Assembly (NCBI GenBank): GCA_015178975.1
Contig: WHVD01000108.1
Coordinates: forward strand, 186,001 to 250,000
DNA: 64,000 nucleotides
Source: Hysterangium stoloniferum
Lineage: Eukaryota > Basidiomycota > Agaricomycetes > Hysterangiales > Hysterangiaceae
Reading direction: 5' to 3'
Positions 43,002 through 54,404 of this stretch are shown piece by piece. Both the position numbers and the translations under genes were made by a program. The notes under the pieces were generated by a model that saw nothing but the letters and a program-made list of their open reading frames with translations, did no database searches and was not told the origin of the DNA. Positions within the stretch are counted from its first letter, which is position 1; each line of letters begins with the position of its first letter.

Positions 43002-45600
43002 ATGTCTACTTTCAACGAGACAACTCTGGGGAATCACGATGAGGCAACGGTTCAGACCTACCTTGAAGGCGTTGAGGAGCTACCACCCTTAGTTTCCCCA
43101 GGTGTATTGAGTTCAGAGCAACGGGACCAGATCATTAAAACAGGGATGAGAGAGATATTCAGGGAGAAGCTTCGAGAACGATGGGGTTGTAACGAACCCG
43201 GCCATGATTTATGTTATCTGGCCCCCGATGACGAGCAGCACATACAACTATCTGCAAGCTATATTGAGGTCTGGGTTGACGAGTGGGTGAGTAAAGTAAA
43301 ATGCTATTTCCATGTGATCTCTGTGACATGCGGTACATTTCAGTGTCAAGGAGAAGCGACCTGCCATGACCCACCCACTGTTGTTCAGATATCCACCAAG
43401 ACGACATGCAACCTCAGCCCCTATCATAGTCATGGTGAGGACTGGGGAATGATCTCACCGAGTCTTGTGACATCTTCAAGTATTGAAATTGGCCCCGGGT
43501 ATTACTGTGGAGTCGGTTTGGAAAGGGTCGGGATGAAAATCCTCCACAGTGGAAAGAAAGTATTGCTGATGGCAAAGCTGACATTATACGGGCAAATAAT
43601 AAGTCCATTTTCTCGCGACAACGGTGCCTTGAGCAAGATTCTACACAAGCGTCTCACCCTGCCAAGATTGGGAAGACTGATTCAAGAGTGTGTTGATTTA
43701 GTGAGGTAGGGATACCTCAGTGTCGATCATTGGATACACTCGAAATCCTTACGTCTGAATCGTAGACCTATATACCCGCCTCAAATTCGGAGCTAGTGGT
43801 TTGCAGGGCCCGGCTCGGCTCAAAGCCCCGGCTTGGGCTCGGCTTAGTAGGGCTCGGGCTTTCCTAAACCTCGAGCTGAGCCCAGGTAGAGGGCTCAGGC
43901 TCGGCTCGGGCTCGGCTCAGGCTCAGGCCGCGGCTCTAGGGGGCAAAATGTGTCACATTTCTCTGATGTTGTACCTACACAACACTTTGAACAAAAACCT
44001 CCTCATCATCTAAATCCTCAAAGCCCTCATCATCTTCAAGGTCTCCAACGAAGTCATCCCAACTCCCAGGCTCCCCACTCCCCTCAACCCACTCCAAAGA
44101 TTGTGCTTGGTTCTTCTCGGGGTGTGCTTATAACCTCCGACCGAAGGCCAGCACCTATTGTGTGTGAATGTTACATAATAGGCGCTGGCCTTCGGTCGGA
44201 GGTTATAAGCACACTCTTCTTCTCGGTAGATCATTTCTCAGCGATGGAGGCACGTGAGGAACTGTAAAGCCTCAAAAATGTCAGGTTTGAGCTGACTACG
44301 ACGTTTGATGATTGTCAGGTGGTTGAAAAACTGTACAGTTGAACCAAGCGGAGCACCATGATGTATGACAAAAGCCCGGGCCCAAGGGCTCGGCTCAGGC
44401 TTTCAAAATCCTGAGCTGAGCCCTCGGGCCGCCTGAGCCTTGCATGAAGGCTCGGCTCGGCTCGGGCTTTAAGGGCTCGGCAGCCTGGGCTTTCGGGCTT
44501 TGGGCCGGGCCTTGCAAACCACTATTCGGAGCAGAGCGAGCAGGATTTTGAGTGATTCCTTTGCGTCTTCACTTCGCATGCAGCAGAGTAGCAAAGGCTA
44601 TACTTCCCAACTTATGCTATGTTTGGCTTCGGCCTTCTATTTCTGCCCCGGTGTCTATTCGCCAGCTAGAGACGCGTCAACTGTGATTACGTCATCACTT
44701 TACAACGTTTTAGTCAAGTCACCGCTGCACACCACCTTGGATGAGGTTGCATCAACATTTGTTATACAAATCGCCGGTTATCGTGATCTTTCCATTTTCG
44801 GCCTTGTGTTTATCGTGGAAGCGATCTGCGACGTGCGTCAACTATTTGTAGAGGAGCTCACGGCGATCAGAGGTTACATTGAATTCTGGTTACAACCGTG
44901 CGTCGCGACCTCACATCATTTCATCTTTCCCACCAAAAGCATAACAGACAAAGGGACCGGCGACTACTTTTCCCATCTGAAAATCCTATACGGCTTCTCG
45001 TGTGTTGCCTCCACCAAGATGCATCGTTTCGAGATTTTGGTGCAGCAGCATTGAGGGTGTCATTGGACGACATAAACGTGCACATAGTGTCATTGACACT
45101 TCATCTTGATTTGGAGACATCATATTTATTGTGGGGGAGTATTGACACCTTGGAAACCTTCTTCGACGACAGCACGCTTCTCACTGATCACATCAACGAG
45201 CTTAATGTCGTTTATTCGTTCATTGGCCCCATCGTCCGGTACGTTCACCATATTTTCCCTACCTGCACCGTCTTACATCCGCCTATGAACCTTTCCTACC
45301 AGTCTGATTCTGACGCACCCGAATCCAGACCGGCATCTCCTGTGGTCTGGCGAAGGAATAATCGAGTTGGCTCGGAAGCTGATAGCTGGATCTTCCGAGC
45401 CCGAATCTGCATGTACCACAGTACGCAGCCTGGATGCCATCGCCACGCTCGTTTCTCTTCTTCCGCATTGTGACACCATGCGCAGCTCGAGCAATGACCA
45501 CTCCATCAGTTACGCGCTGCAGCGTTTAGATTTGACCACACGTTCCTTCCTTTGTGTGGTCGCCACACCTGCCACTCATGTGTCGGTGGAGCCTAATTAG
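43002..45600 (+). CDS. Family F gene, best-preserved copy, split by a MITE in exon 3
   Basis: Exons are 43002-43286, 43344-43705, 43766-43793 plus 44533-44897, 44948-45238 and 45303-45600. Introns are 57 nt (GTGAGT...TTCAG), 60 nt (GTAGGG...CGTAG), 50 nt (GTGCGT...ACAG) and 64 nt (GTACGT...CCAG). Without the 731-bp MITE and one duplicated 8-mer the exons total 1629 nt, giving 542 residues in one frame. Near residue 70 there is a C-x4-H-x2-C motif (CNEPGHDLC) followed by a His, possibly metal-binding. Exon 2 has IEIGPGYYCGVGLERVG. Exons 4-5 are helical-looking, with LLVCCLHQDAS, INELNVV and AGSSEPESACTTV. There is no signal peptide, clear membrane segment or known catalytic motif. I do not recognise the family. 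The MITE probably disables it. Confidence 0.8.
43287..43343 (+). other. Intron 1 of family F, 57 nt, free of stops in frame
   Basis: GTGAGT donor and ACATTTCAG acceptor. The length is a multiple of three and the frame stays open, so retention would add 19 residues without truncation. The same is true at 38293 and 54690, where the donor is GTGAGT and GTAAGT. Confidence 0.8.
43794..44524. mobile_element. hAT-like MITE, 731 bp, 8-bp target duplication
   Basis: It starts TAGTGGTTTGCAGGGCCCGG and ends with the inverted form (GGCCTTGCAAACCACTA). TTCGGAGC flanks both sides (43786-43793 and 44525-44532). The 8-bp duplication and the TAGTGGTT start suit the hAT superfamily. The subterminal parts are strings of GGCTCGG. 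No transposase is inside. Sequences without the insert in the other copies (for example near 55190) show the empty site. Confidence 0.93.
44122..44214. repeat. 38-bp arm hairpin inside the MITE
   Basis: Arms 44122-44159 and 44177-44214 are inverted copies with 37 of 38 bases matching; the loop is 17 nt. The arms start GTGTGCTTATAACCTCCGAC. It may be a second small inverted-repeat element nested in the MITE. Confidence 0.92.
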
Positions 45601-46690
45601 ACCACTATATCACTGTTGGAGGAACATGGTTGCTCTGACAAGGTTCTTGCATGACCCATTGGACACATTCCCCAATCATAATGTCGATACATCTCAACCA
45701 AACCAGCAGGACCACCATCCCGCCCCCCTTTAATTAATTCAGTTTGCAACCAGATTTGCAAAAATGTATTAAGCTATATAGTTTGAGCCCATGTAAGAGC
45801 GCATATAGTCACTTCTTACCATCGCCGCGAACTCTGCAGTTTGTACTCATACTGTACACGCGTTGAATACATTTTGGGGCACTAGCCTTGGCCAGACTAA
45901 CATCTGAATCATGATCGATACTTGTTGTAAATAAGATCTTATTGAATTTCTGAAAAGATCTTCCCCATCGCCATTTCGATCCATGTTTTGTTCAGGCTGA
46001 TCATACCTTTAGACCAGTGTTCAATCAACAAGATCCACGATCTTAAAACCGAGAGCCTTCACACCAAGCGAGTCAATCTGTTGCGCGAATTCCTTAAACT
46101 AATGCTCTTCCATTGAAAACCTGACAATACAGCTGCCATAGGTCGATCAAATATAAGAGCGCATACAGTCACTTTTCATCATTACCGAGAGCTCTGCATG
46201 TTGCACACATTGATCCCATACCATACATGCATTGAATACAGTTGGGGGCACCACCCGTGGTTAGACTGACATCCCATTTATAAATGACAATCATTTCAAA
46301 TAGAATGCGGACTCGAGAGTTGTATGAAACTACATAATTTGGGAAAATGTAAAAGCGAAGATCGTCACTTGTAATGATCGCTGCGAGGTTCCCTAGACTG
46401 GTGTTGGATATATTCGGACACCCGTCGCTGAAATCACATGGCATATTTAGCGAGAACAATTTCAATAGAATACCAGTAGGACGTCTCAAAGAAGGCGGTC
46501 TCGCCGTTATTCTCGTCATTTGTTTGGGAGAACAGGAAGCCGGGCCAAACCAATGGACAACACCGTGATGAAGACACTGACACTTCTTCACATGTCGCAA
46601 GCTTTCACCTTGGATCAGAGAAACGTAGCTCGTGGTCATTTCAGGTGGAATACCTATCAACTAATAGATACCCACAACGACAGTCAGGTC
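45601..46690 (+). repeat. Family F 3' flanking segment
   Basis: Matches the other flanks. AAGAGCGCATA(T/C)AGTCACTT occurs at about 45795 and 46158, ~360 bp apart. No kept open frame is visible. Confidence 0.75.
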
Positions 46691-46724
46691 CTCGAGTGAC
46701 CTCATTAGGGAAGTACTGACAGGA

Positions 46725-47039
46725 CTAGGTTATTTTTGCTTTAAGGCAGTAATGAAAAATGCAGTTAATCAAAATGTCTCGATAGAGAGAGTAGCTACCG
46801 TTCTTGAGAAATGTCCTTGGGAATATATCTTTCGTGGAACAATGGAGTGGACAGTTGTAGTGGAAAGCTTGTAATGTCCATATAGATGGAGGTAACAATG
46901 ATGAAGGACTGGGATTGGATGGACCAGAAGGCTCGTCACTGGTGAGGTCAATGACATCGGCGCAGGGAGAGGGGACTACATACATATTGGTAATTTCACT
47001 TAATTTCCGAGTTTGACCAACCCAACCTGGATACTGCAC
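46725..47039 (-). CDS. Possible exon with a SUMO-interacting-type motif
   Basis: The minus-strand frame of 104 codons contains ADVIDLTSDEPSG, which matches the hydrophobic-plus-acidic pattern of a SUMO-interacting motif (V-I-D-L-T), followed by a Ser/Pro-rich stretch. Nothing else is recognisable, and the neighbouring 3' exons are unclear. Chance occurrence in a short frame is possible. Confidence 0.3.
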   Translation of the reverse strand: MQYPGWVGQTRKLSEITNMYVVPSPCADVIDLTSDEPSGPSNPSPSSLLPPSIWTLQAFHYNCPLHCSTKDIFPRTFLKNGSYSLYRDILINCIFHYCLKAKIT

Positions 47040-47087
47040 CGTCGCAAATGCCTGAAGCTTCCAATCACCCTTGCACCACCGAAATTC

Positions 47088-48320
47088 GGGTGATTTGGTG
47101 CATATATTGTTGTTGAAATACTTATGTCTTACTTTCTAACCGGTGGACCGGACTAATTGCTTTTCTCCACGTCCCGATTAGTACTAAATGGTTTGCACCG
47201 CCCTTGCTTATATGGGCGATAAGGGCATCCGAGATTTATTAATCGTTCTTAGGCCTAGCAAGCTCGCAGACCCTCCATCTCACCTCAGCTTGAACTACAA
47301 TTTAATCGACAAGAGTTCCTGCAGAAATTGTGCCGAAACTTGCAAATCACTGACACATATAATATACATATTATCCTTTAAATACCGCGGCGCATATGTA
47401 GCTTTTCTGAATATCTAATCCATATATTTGGCAAGGCCGCAATATTGTCCAAGTCGTATCGCCCAACTTTTAGTACTCCACTGACCTACCACGGTTGGGG
47501 AAGTCTTATTGGAATCAAACTTTGTATTAAATTAACACGCTACAAGCTGGGAAAACTTCAGAATAACTAAACAACAGATGAGTCCAAAGGAAATATAGAC
47601 CTGTACTCGCCAACGGATTCCGACTCCCCCAACTTTCTGGGTCTTCTTTCTCCACATGCAGCGAGTTCCACAATTGCTTCGCATGCCCAGTCATGCACTG
47701 ATCAGACTGCCTTCCAGTTCCTGAGCCTCCTAATTTGTCAGAAAACCAAACTTTTGAAGTCCCGTGCTCGAGGCAATTCTTCATGAAGTTCTGCCAATCG
47801 CTTCGCATCCAGAACCAGACATCAGAAACTCTCCTTGACTTGATTTTGCAGGTCATAGAGGATCGGCGAGCTTCCCAGATGTTTTAACCTGTGTGGAAGC
47901 AACACTTGGCTGACTTTGTACCATAGCATTTAATGCGACAACCAGATCTTTGCATAAAAAATGAAATGAGTGTATATATGCGTCTCAGACAAGATCAAAA
48001 TTTCTCCTTTGTGTATCCAGTTGGCATCCCAGGACATAAACCTTGGTACACATAGTGTTAAATGCCATATTTTGGGGTTGGAAGAGTTCGTATTTGGTAG
48101 CTTTCATGAGGATGTCGAACATTAATGATCAAGGTTCTGAGTGGAATTGCATAGCAATTGATTAAAATCCGAAAAAATATCCTAAAAAATATCCAAGACG
48201 AATGTATTAAAGCTCTACTTACTTGCCCAGACCCATTTAGTTGACTAGAGTTCCCAATTGTTATTTGTGACCACTGCGCCTGGTTTGGTTGGAGAAAAGA
48301 CTGAGGGAAGCAATATGGCG
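47088..48320 (+). repeat. Segmental duplication, copy 2 (with 36205-37015)
   Basis: Outer parts match copy 1 closely: 47088-47430 with 36205-36560, and 47868-48300 with 36600-37010. The middle, 47435-47866, is different from copy 1 and contains the open frame at 47527-47856. Confidence 0.8.
47527..47856 (-). CDS. Unknown protein or exon, 109 codons
   Basis: The minus-strand frame starts MTCKIKSRRVSDVWFWMRSDW and has tryptophans at regular intervals, GTSKVWFSDKLGG, and WNSLHVEKEDPESWG. The composition looks coding. A GTACAG donor and a TTTTCCCAG acceptor (about 65 nt apart) near its end suggest an intron. It lies exactly in the part that distinguishes the two segmental copies. No domain is recognised. 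Confidence 0.4.
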   Translation of the reverse strand: MTCKIKSRRVSDVWFWMRSDWQNFMKNCLEHGTSKVWFSDKLGGSGTGRQSDQCMTGHAKQLWNSLHVEKEDPESWGSRNPLASTGLYFLWTHLLFSYSEVFPACSVLI

Positions 48321-48539
48321 ATGAATGTGGATTATAGGTTGACATGGTGGTACGAAGAAACGGGACTGCATTAGAGCATGTCTGGCGAGACACACGGACC
48401 GATCACAGGACCACCTCAATGGGCTGCAAGCAGTCGCACCGCGATGTTCTTTTTTAATCTGTCTGTTCTGTAAAATTATTCATTGGTAATCCGGCGAATT
48501 CCAGCTGTGCTCAGAACGGCCGATCGCCGTTCGTTGGTT
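48321..48539. other. Unassigned junction sequence
   Basis: Between the segmental duplication and the next F copy. I see nothing recognisable. Confidence 0.35.
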
Positions 48540-48569
48540 CTCGGCAGGCAACGGTTGTACCCAGAGCAG

Positions 48570-49424
48570 CTTTTCACTATATAGAGACCCGTCACCTGCG
48601 ATGACGTCATTGCTTTACAACGTTTTAGTCAAGTCACCGCTGCACACCAACTTTGATGAGATTCCATCAACATTTATCATATACATCGCCCATTATCTAA
48701 ACAGGATTTAGTAATCCTTTCCTGTTGTCGGTCTCTTGGTTATCGTGGAAGCGATCTGCCACGTGCGTCAACTATCTGTAGAGCTCACGGCGATCATAGG
48801 TTACGTTGAATTCTGGCTACAAGTGTGCGTCGCGACCTCACACCATTTTATCCTTTCCACCACAACCATACCAGACAAAATCACCCCCAATGACTTTACT
48901 CGTATGGATATCCTACACAGTCTCTCGTGTGTTGCATCCAAGATGCTTGGTTTCGAGATATTGCTGCAGCGGTATCGAGGGTTATCTTGAAGGACATAAA
49001 CAGCCATATAGCGTCACTGACACCCAATATTTATTTGGGGGCATCACATCCACTGTATTGGAATATTCACTCCTTGAAAACCTTCTTCAAGGACAGCACG
49101 CTTCTCACTGATCACATCAACCAGCTGAATGGGGTTTCTTTGTTCTATGAGCCCATTGTACGGTACATTCACAATATTTTACCTTATAGCACTCTCTTAC
49201 ATGGACCCATGCAACTGTCCAACCATTCTGATTCTGATGGAAGCGAGTCCAAATTACCTGCTCTTGCATTCTGCCGAGATAGTCATGGCAGTTACTCTGA
49301 AGCTGATAGCTGGGTCTTGAATCTACATGTACCACAGTGTGCGGCCTCAATACCATGGCCATGCTCATTTCTCTTCTTCCACAGTGTGACAGAATGTGTG
49401 GCTCGTGTTGAAACAGTTGAATAA
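48570..49424 (+). pseudogene. Family F copy, exons 3 (part) to 5
   Basis: It enters exon 3 at CTATATAGAGACCCGTC, then encodes SSLYNVL-like and LVIVEAICHVRQLS stretches, the 50-nt intron (GTGCGT...CATACCAG form), VCCIQDAWFRDIAAAV, INQLNGVS, and a shortened exon 5 without the Ser-Glu-Pro-Glu core. Frameshifts are present. The first exons are missing. Confidence 0.7.
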
Positions 49425-49440
49425 CACTTTGCAGAACACC

Positions 49441-49521
49441 CCTGTGAGTGTGATTGGAAAGTAAACACTAAGTATATTCAACTGTAAAGACATACCTGTG
49501 AGTGTGATTGGAAAGTAAACA
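49441..49521. repeat. 27-bp direct repeat, 54-bp period
   Basis: CCTGTGAGTGTGATTGGAAA plus GTAAACA occurs at 49441-49467 and 49495-49521, just downstream of the F fragment. Confidence 0.9.
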
Positions 49522-50930
49522 TGAAGGAGACTTTCCCACACCCTTCAGGCGAGTGTTCAATCGACAAGATCCATGATCTTAAAACCAAGGGCCTTCATAC
49601 CGTGTGAGTCACTGTGTTGGGTGAATTATCTAAACCAATCCTCTTCCATTGAAAACTTCACAATACAGCTACATAGGTTGAGCAAAGATGAGAGCGCATA
49701 CAGTTACTTTTCACCACCACCACGAGCTCTGCATGTTCCACACGTTGATGCCATACATGCATTGAACACACTTTTGGGCACCACCCGTGGCTAGACTGAC
49801 ATCATAGTTATAAATTACAATCATTTTAAATAGAACATGGACTTAGGAGTCATATGAAGCGACATAATTTGACACAATTTCAAGCAGCCATGGTCAATTG
49901 TAATAATTGCTGCGAGATTTTCCAGACTGGTGTAGAATATATATTCCGAGGACTACTCGCTGAAATCACATCGCATATATACTAGGATGTATCAAAGAAG
50001 GTGGTCCGCCTCGCTATTCTCCTGCCATTTGTTTGGGAGAACAGGAAGCTGGGCCAACCCAGTGGACAACTCCATGATCAAGACACCGACACTTCTTCAC
50101 ATGTTGTGATCTTTCACCTTGGATAAGAGAAACATAGCTCGTGGTCATTTCAGGTGGAATAACATATCAACTAAGAGCTGAAGACCACCCACGGCCCGCC
50201 GCATGGAGCAGGCAATCCACGAGAAATCTCATTTACTGTGTTTCAATGTTTCACTTGCTAGCGTGACACTACACACCACGAATTTATTTTATTTACTATC
50301 CCGACATTTCCTTTACTCCTTGCATTTATACTGACTGGGGTACATTCCGCCAATTGTCATGTTCAACTGATTTTATGTTGAGTAGTAGCGAAACAGGTAC
50401 TTGATTAACACCAATATTAAAGAGGGCATTGACAAGATCCGTGGGCCTCTTGCACGTTAATTGTCGTCACCCGTTCCTTCCTGTGCGTAGTCGCCACACC
50501 TTTCACTGGTGTATTAGTAGTGTCGACGATTCGAACTACATCTCTGTTTTCTGGAATGTAAAGCATGGAAGAAAACTATGAGGCTTCTAGGGCCGTGTCA
50601 TCAAACACAATGTTGGTGAGTTGGTGCCGGAATGCTGCTAGCCAAGGAGACACCGCCAGATGTGAATTTCGACATTGGCAAGGACACAGTGCTTCATAAT
50701 TCTTAATCTACCTTGCCATCGTCGAATTGAATGGCCACAGAAATTGATGAAAAGTGTGAGGTTGGGGCGAACGGTTCACTCCACAGGATAGACAATAATA
50801 TGACTAGTTGTACTTAATTATGACTGATTATGAATTATAGGCACAATTTTTTCATGAAAACTGCATTTGACTTCTCTCAAATTATCAAACTTGGTTTCTT
50901 CTTATTGAAAGTCTTGAGATAGAATTCAAC
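49522..50930 (+). repeat. Family F 3' flanking segment
   Basis: Diverged copy of the flank seen at 24.5-25.9 kb, including the part with GGAATGTAAAGCATGGAAGA. It lacks coding exons. Confidence 0.7.
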
Positions 50931-50954
50931 ATGAACCCCATAAATATGCTAGCT

Positions 50955-51380
50955 GTAACAGGCGATACACAGTGTTTCATTCCTGCCTTCGCACACAAGG
51001 TTCCCTCACCTTCCTTGAACCTTATAGGCTCCAGTGCAATGAGGTTACCTTGCTACTTTCTTGTTCCACTGAAGGCTCACATAGTATCTAATAAAAGTTT
51101 AGTCCATTGTCACTTTATAGTATAGTATTTCTTGAGCGTCAGAGTTGAAAGCAAAACCGCTTTTCTGATATCGAGAAGTGACATTGCCATGTATAATATC
51201 AATGCAGTCCAGAGCGATGCCCACCGGTTGCTACCTTCAAGTTGGCGCTGCCGGCCTCAGGCATTGTCCGGACAGATTGCACACTTCCTGTTTAATTTTA
51301 TAGACTTTTACCAAGGAGGAACACAGGATAAGTGATGGCCTAGTCGTGCTAATGGTAAGCAACCTGATTTCTTTATTCAC
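50955..51380 (-). repeat. Family F 5' flank, inverted fragment
   Basis: It is the reverse complement of the promoter-proximal and upstream segment at about 42.52-42.9 kb (for example TGGCAATGTCACTTCTCGAT in reverse). It is not followed by an F exon on the minus strand. Confidence 0.7.
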
Positions 51381-51985
51381 CCTTGCCACATCCTTGATTG
51401 TGACGAATCCATCCAGGTGTGTATTAACAGATTCTAACTACAATCTTGTGTCAGGAAACACTTACTTACAGCTAGTCTTATATGGGGGAATTAGTGGTGA
51501 TAACTCGACCTATTGACTTTTCTGGGATTTGGGTTAGTGAGGGATCATGAGCATTAGGGCTCGGGTCACTGCGGTTGGGAATTCACCCCGTATTTTGGGT
51601 TATATAAGGTCTATTTATATTTGTTTAGTCCTTATCCGTTTACAATGAGTACTGTCACCTCACTCAGACAAACGGAAAGTTATCTGGTCTAGGAACAGCA
51701 CCATGAAAACTTAACAAGACCTTCATCGTCAATCATGGATCCTTCATTGATTAAGGCACGGACTGCATCCCAATGTATAAGGAGAGACCCAGAATGGTGA
51801 TGACTTTGAAGCTGTACACTGTGGTGTGGGTCTGGGGGTGAGAGATCCAGATATGAGCGGCAGAGTAACCCTAATTATTTCTTCATTGCATAATGTAGTA
51901 ATTGCAGAATTCTTGAGTACCAGATGTCAGGGCCTTCCATCTTTTCCGATCTCTTTTCTGTCATTTGAAAGGTTACATTCTGGGA
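51381..51985. other. Unassigned
   Basis: TATATAAGG at about 51602 is promoter-like but no gene can be tied to it. There are short remnants of F exon 5-like sequence near 51810-51880 (GAAGCTGTACACTGTGG). Confidence 0.3.
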
Positions 51986-51989
51986 TATC

Positions 51990-52488
51990 ATAAATGGAGT
52001 GGATGCTATCCAGAGTGACACTGAGTGGTTTGCTGCTTCAGTCAGTGTGAGCACGGCTGTGAGGCTGTGCCTTGGTGGAATTAACTCTCCAAGTGATGGC
52101 CGCATAAAAGTGAGGTACCCCCTTCTGGTGTATGTAAGTAGGACTGCTACCCACCAATGTCTACTTCCAATGAGACAGCTCTGGGGGGTGTCACAATTCG
52201 GCAATGGCTGGGAGCTGCTTTGAAGACATTGAGGAGCTGCCACCCTTAGTTTCCCCCAGTGTATTGAGCTCAGAGCAATGGGACCAGATCATTAAAACGG
52301 GGATGAGAGAGATATTCAGGGAGAAGCTCCGAGAATGATGGGTTTGTAATGAACCTGACCATGATCTATGTTATCGGCCCCCTGATGACGAGCAGCACAT
52401 ACAACTTTCTGCAAGCCATATAGAGGTCTGGGTTGACGAGTAGGTAAGTAAAGTAAAATGTTATATTCATGTGATCTGTTGTTATGAC
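51990..52488 (+). pseudogene. Family F copy, decayed 5' flank and exon 1
   Basis: The flank has GCATAAAAGTGAGG in place of the TATA-like box. The ATG at 52160 starts MSTSNETALG. Frameshifts and a stop (CGAGAATGA) follow. Exon 1 reaches the intron 1 donor GTAAGT at 52443 and the copy is cut inside intron 1 by the inverted LTR. Confidence 0.75.
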
Positions 52489-53011
52489 CTGTTCCCAGAT
52501 GTTTCAATATCCAACTTCCGATCTCCGACTACGGAACATCATAGTTACTGTATCTTCCGCATTCTTCCCTCGTTCTGCATTTGGTAATTTGTCCATTGAC
52601 AAGTATTCACTCGTTTGTCAATCATGTTCCCGTTTCAGAATATTGTCTCCCCGATATGTCTTATTGTATTCCCGTTTTAAGAAGACTTCCATTTCCGTCT
52701 TATTATGGTCTCAGTTTGTAGTACAATAACGAGAAGACTTATATTAGTTTCCACGAATTTGTACTTTAACTTAGATCTGATATTGACTTAGTTTCTTATT
52801 CCCTCTCCCATCTTTCTGTATGCTCGATATTCGGAACTCTTCAGAACTCTGAATATCCATATCTTCCATCGTAAATCTCACCTTTGAAATTAAGGATTTT
52901 GAGCATTTGCATAGAGGTGCAGCACATAAGCTGAAGCCAACATCCTGACCCTATCGGATAGTTCCCGACTTCCCAGTGACTTCCCAATAGTTCTGGAATA
53001 AGTTCCCGACA
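52489..53011 (-). mobile_element. Solo LTR, inverted, 5'-truncated
   Basis: The plus strand starts TGTTATGACCTG, the reverse complement of the LTR end. The other end stops at a TGTCGGGAAC that lies about a dozen bases inside the normal LTR start. The shared block is at about 52920-52940. No target duplication is visible, which fits a deletion at the right junction, where F-type 16.7-kb segment sequence begins. Confidence 0.85.
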
Positions 53012-53560
53012 TGAATTACATCTCTGCTTTCTGGAATATAATGCCTGGAAGATAACTATGGGGCGTCCAGACCGTTTCATCAAACACAATGTTGGTGAGG
53101 TTGGTCACCGGAGGGGTGCTAGCCAAGGAGACACCCCCAGATGTCAATTTCAACATTGGCAAGGACTCAACTGTCCTTCACAATCCTTAATCTACCTTGC
53201 CATCATCGGATCAAATGGCGACAGCAATTGATGAAAAGTGTGAGCTTGGTGCAAACAGTCCACTCAGCAGGATAGACAATAATAAGACTAGTTGTACTCA
53301 AGTATAACTCATTATGAATTATTTGTTCGTACGAACTCCGATGGACTTACTGATGGATTGGTGCGAGCATGGGGATGGTATCGAGGCTGCGCAATATGGT
53401 AGACGCAGATTCTTACTCGGTTGGCAGAATGCAAGAGTGGATAATTTGGACTCGCTTCCATCAGAATCAGACTTTTACGACAGTTCCATAGGTGGAGGTA
53501 AGACGGTGCTATCAGGTAAAACAATGTGAACGTAATGAACCCAATGAGCGAACCACATTG
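53012..53560. repeat. Family F segments, mixed orientation
   Basis: 53.02-53.33 kb matches the 16.74-17.04 kb type segment. 53312-53524 on the minus strand holds a shortened F exon 4-5 piece (NCRKSLILMEASPNYPLLHS, then the intron 4 neighbourhood). Confidence 0.6.
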
Positions 53561-54404
53561 AGCTGGTAGATGTGTTGCATTAAGGGTCTACGTGTGCTCA
53601 ATACTTGGGAGGCTATCTATGATTCCCTGAGCAAAGAATCAATTCCATTTGGCCATCCTGGTAATAATACAGCTTGCTGTATGTACGTTGACATGATACG
53701 TGGTTATATGTACAATTTGTCAATCCAAATTCTGATGAACACGCAAAAATCAAAATATTTCCAAGCCAGACCCCTATGTACCTCAATGAAATCTACAATG
53801 AGAACTTTGGTCTTATGTCACTCTTTGTCTTGCTCAGACGTTGCACAAAATTCAAACCGATTGATATGGCAAGGGTGAAGGAAGAAATCACGCTGCTTCC
53901 CATTAACCCGACTAGACTATCACTTGCCCTGGGTTTCTCCTCATTGAAATGTTGACAAAATTAGACAGGGAGCACACAATCCTGCCAGAAAAAGATTCAG
54001 GTTGACACTATGCCAACTTGAAAGCCACAGCACGTAAGCATAGCTCTGGGCAGCATTTGTATTATTTATGGCAATGTCACTTCTTGAGTATCAGAAAAGC
54101 CATTTCACTTTCAACTCTGATGCTCAATAATGCCCTAAATACTATATTATGGGGTGACAATTGTCAAAACTATTATTAGATGCTGTGTGAGCCTTCAGCA
54201 GGAGGCATAAGAAAGTAGCAAGGTAACCAAGTCCACTGGTTCCTATATAGTTCAAAGAAGGTGAGGGGATTTTGGTTACGAAGGCAGGGATGACATGCTG
54301 TGAATCCTGTGTAAGCAAAGCCACGAGGCAATAGAACACTCCAACTGACTGCACCATAAAAGCCCAGCACCCCCTTCTAGTGTAAGTACAACTGCTACGC
54401 ACAA
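53561..54404 (+). promoter_or_regulatory. Family F upstream segment and 5' flank with TATA-like box
   Basis: 53.64-53.88 kb matches 17.3-17.54 kb (AATAATACAGCTTGCTGTAT). 54.06-54.40 kb is the 5' flank with CATAAAA at 54355-54361, 44 bp before the ATG. Confidence 0.6.
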
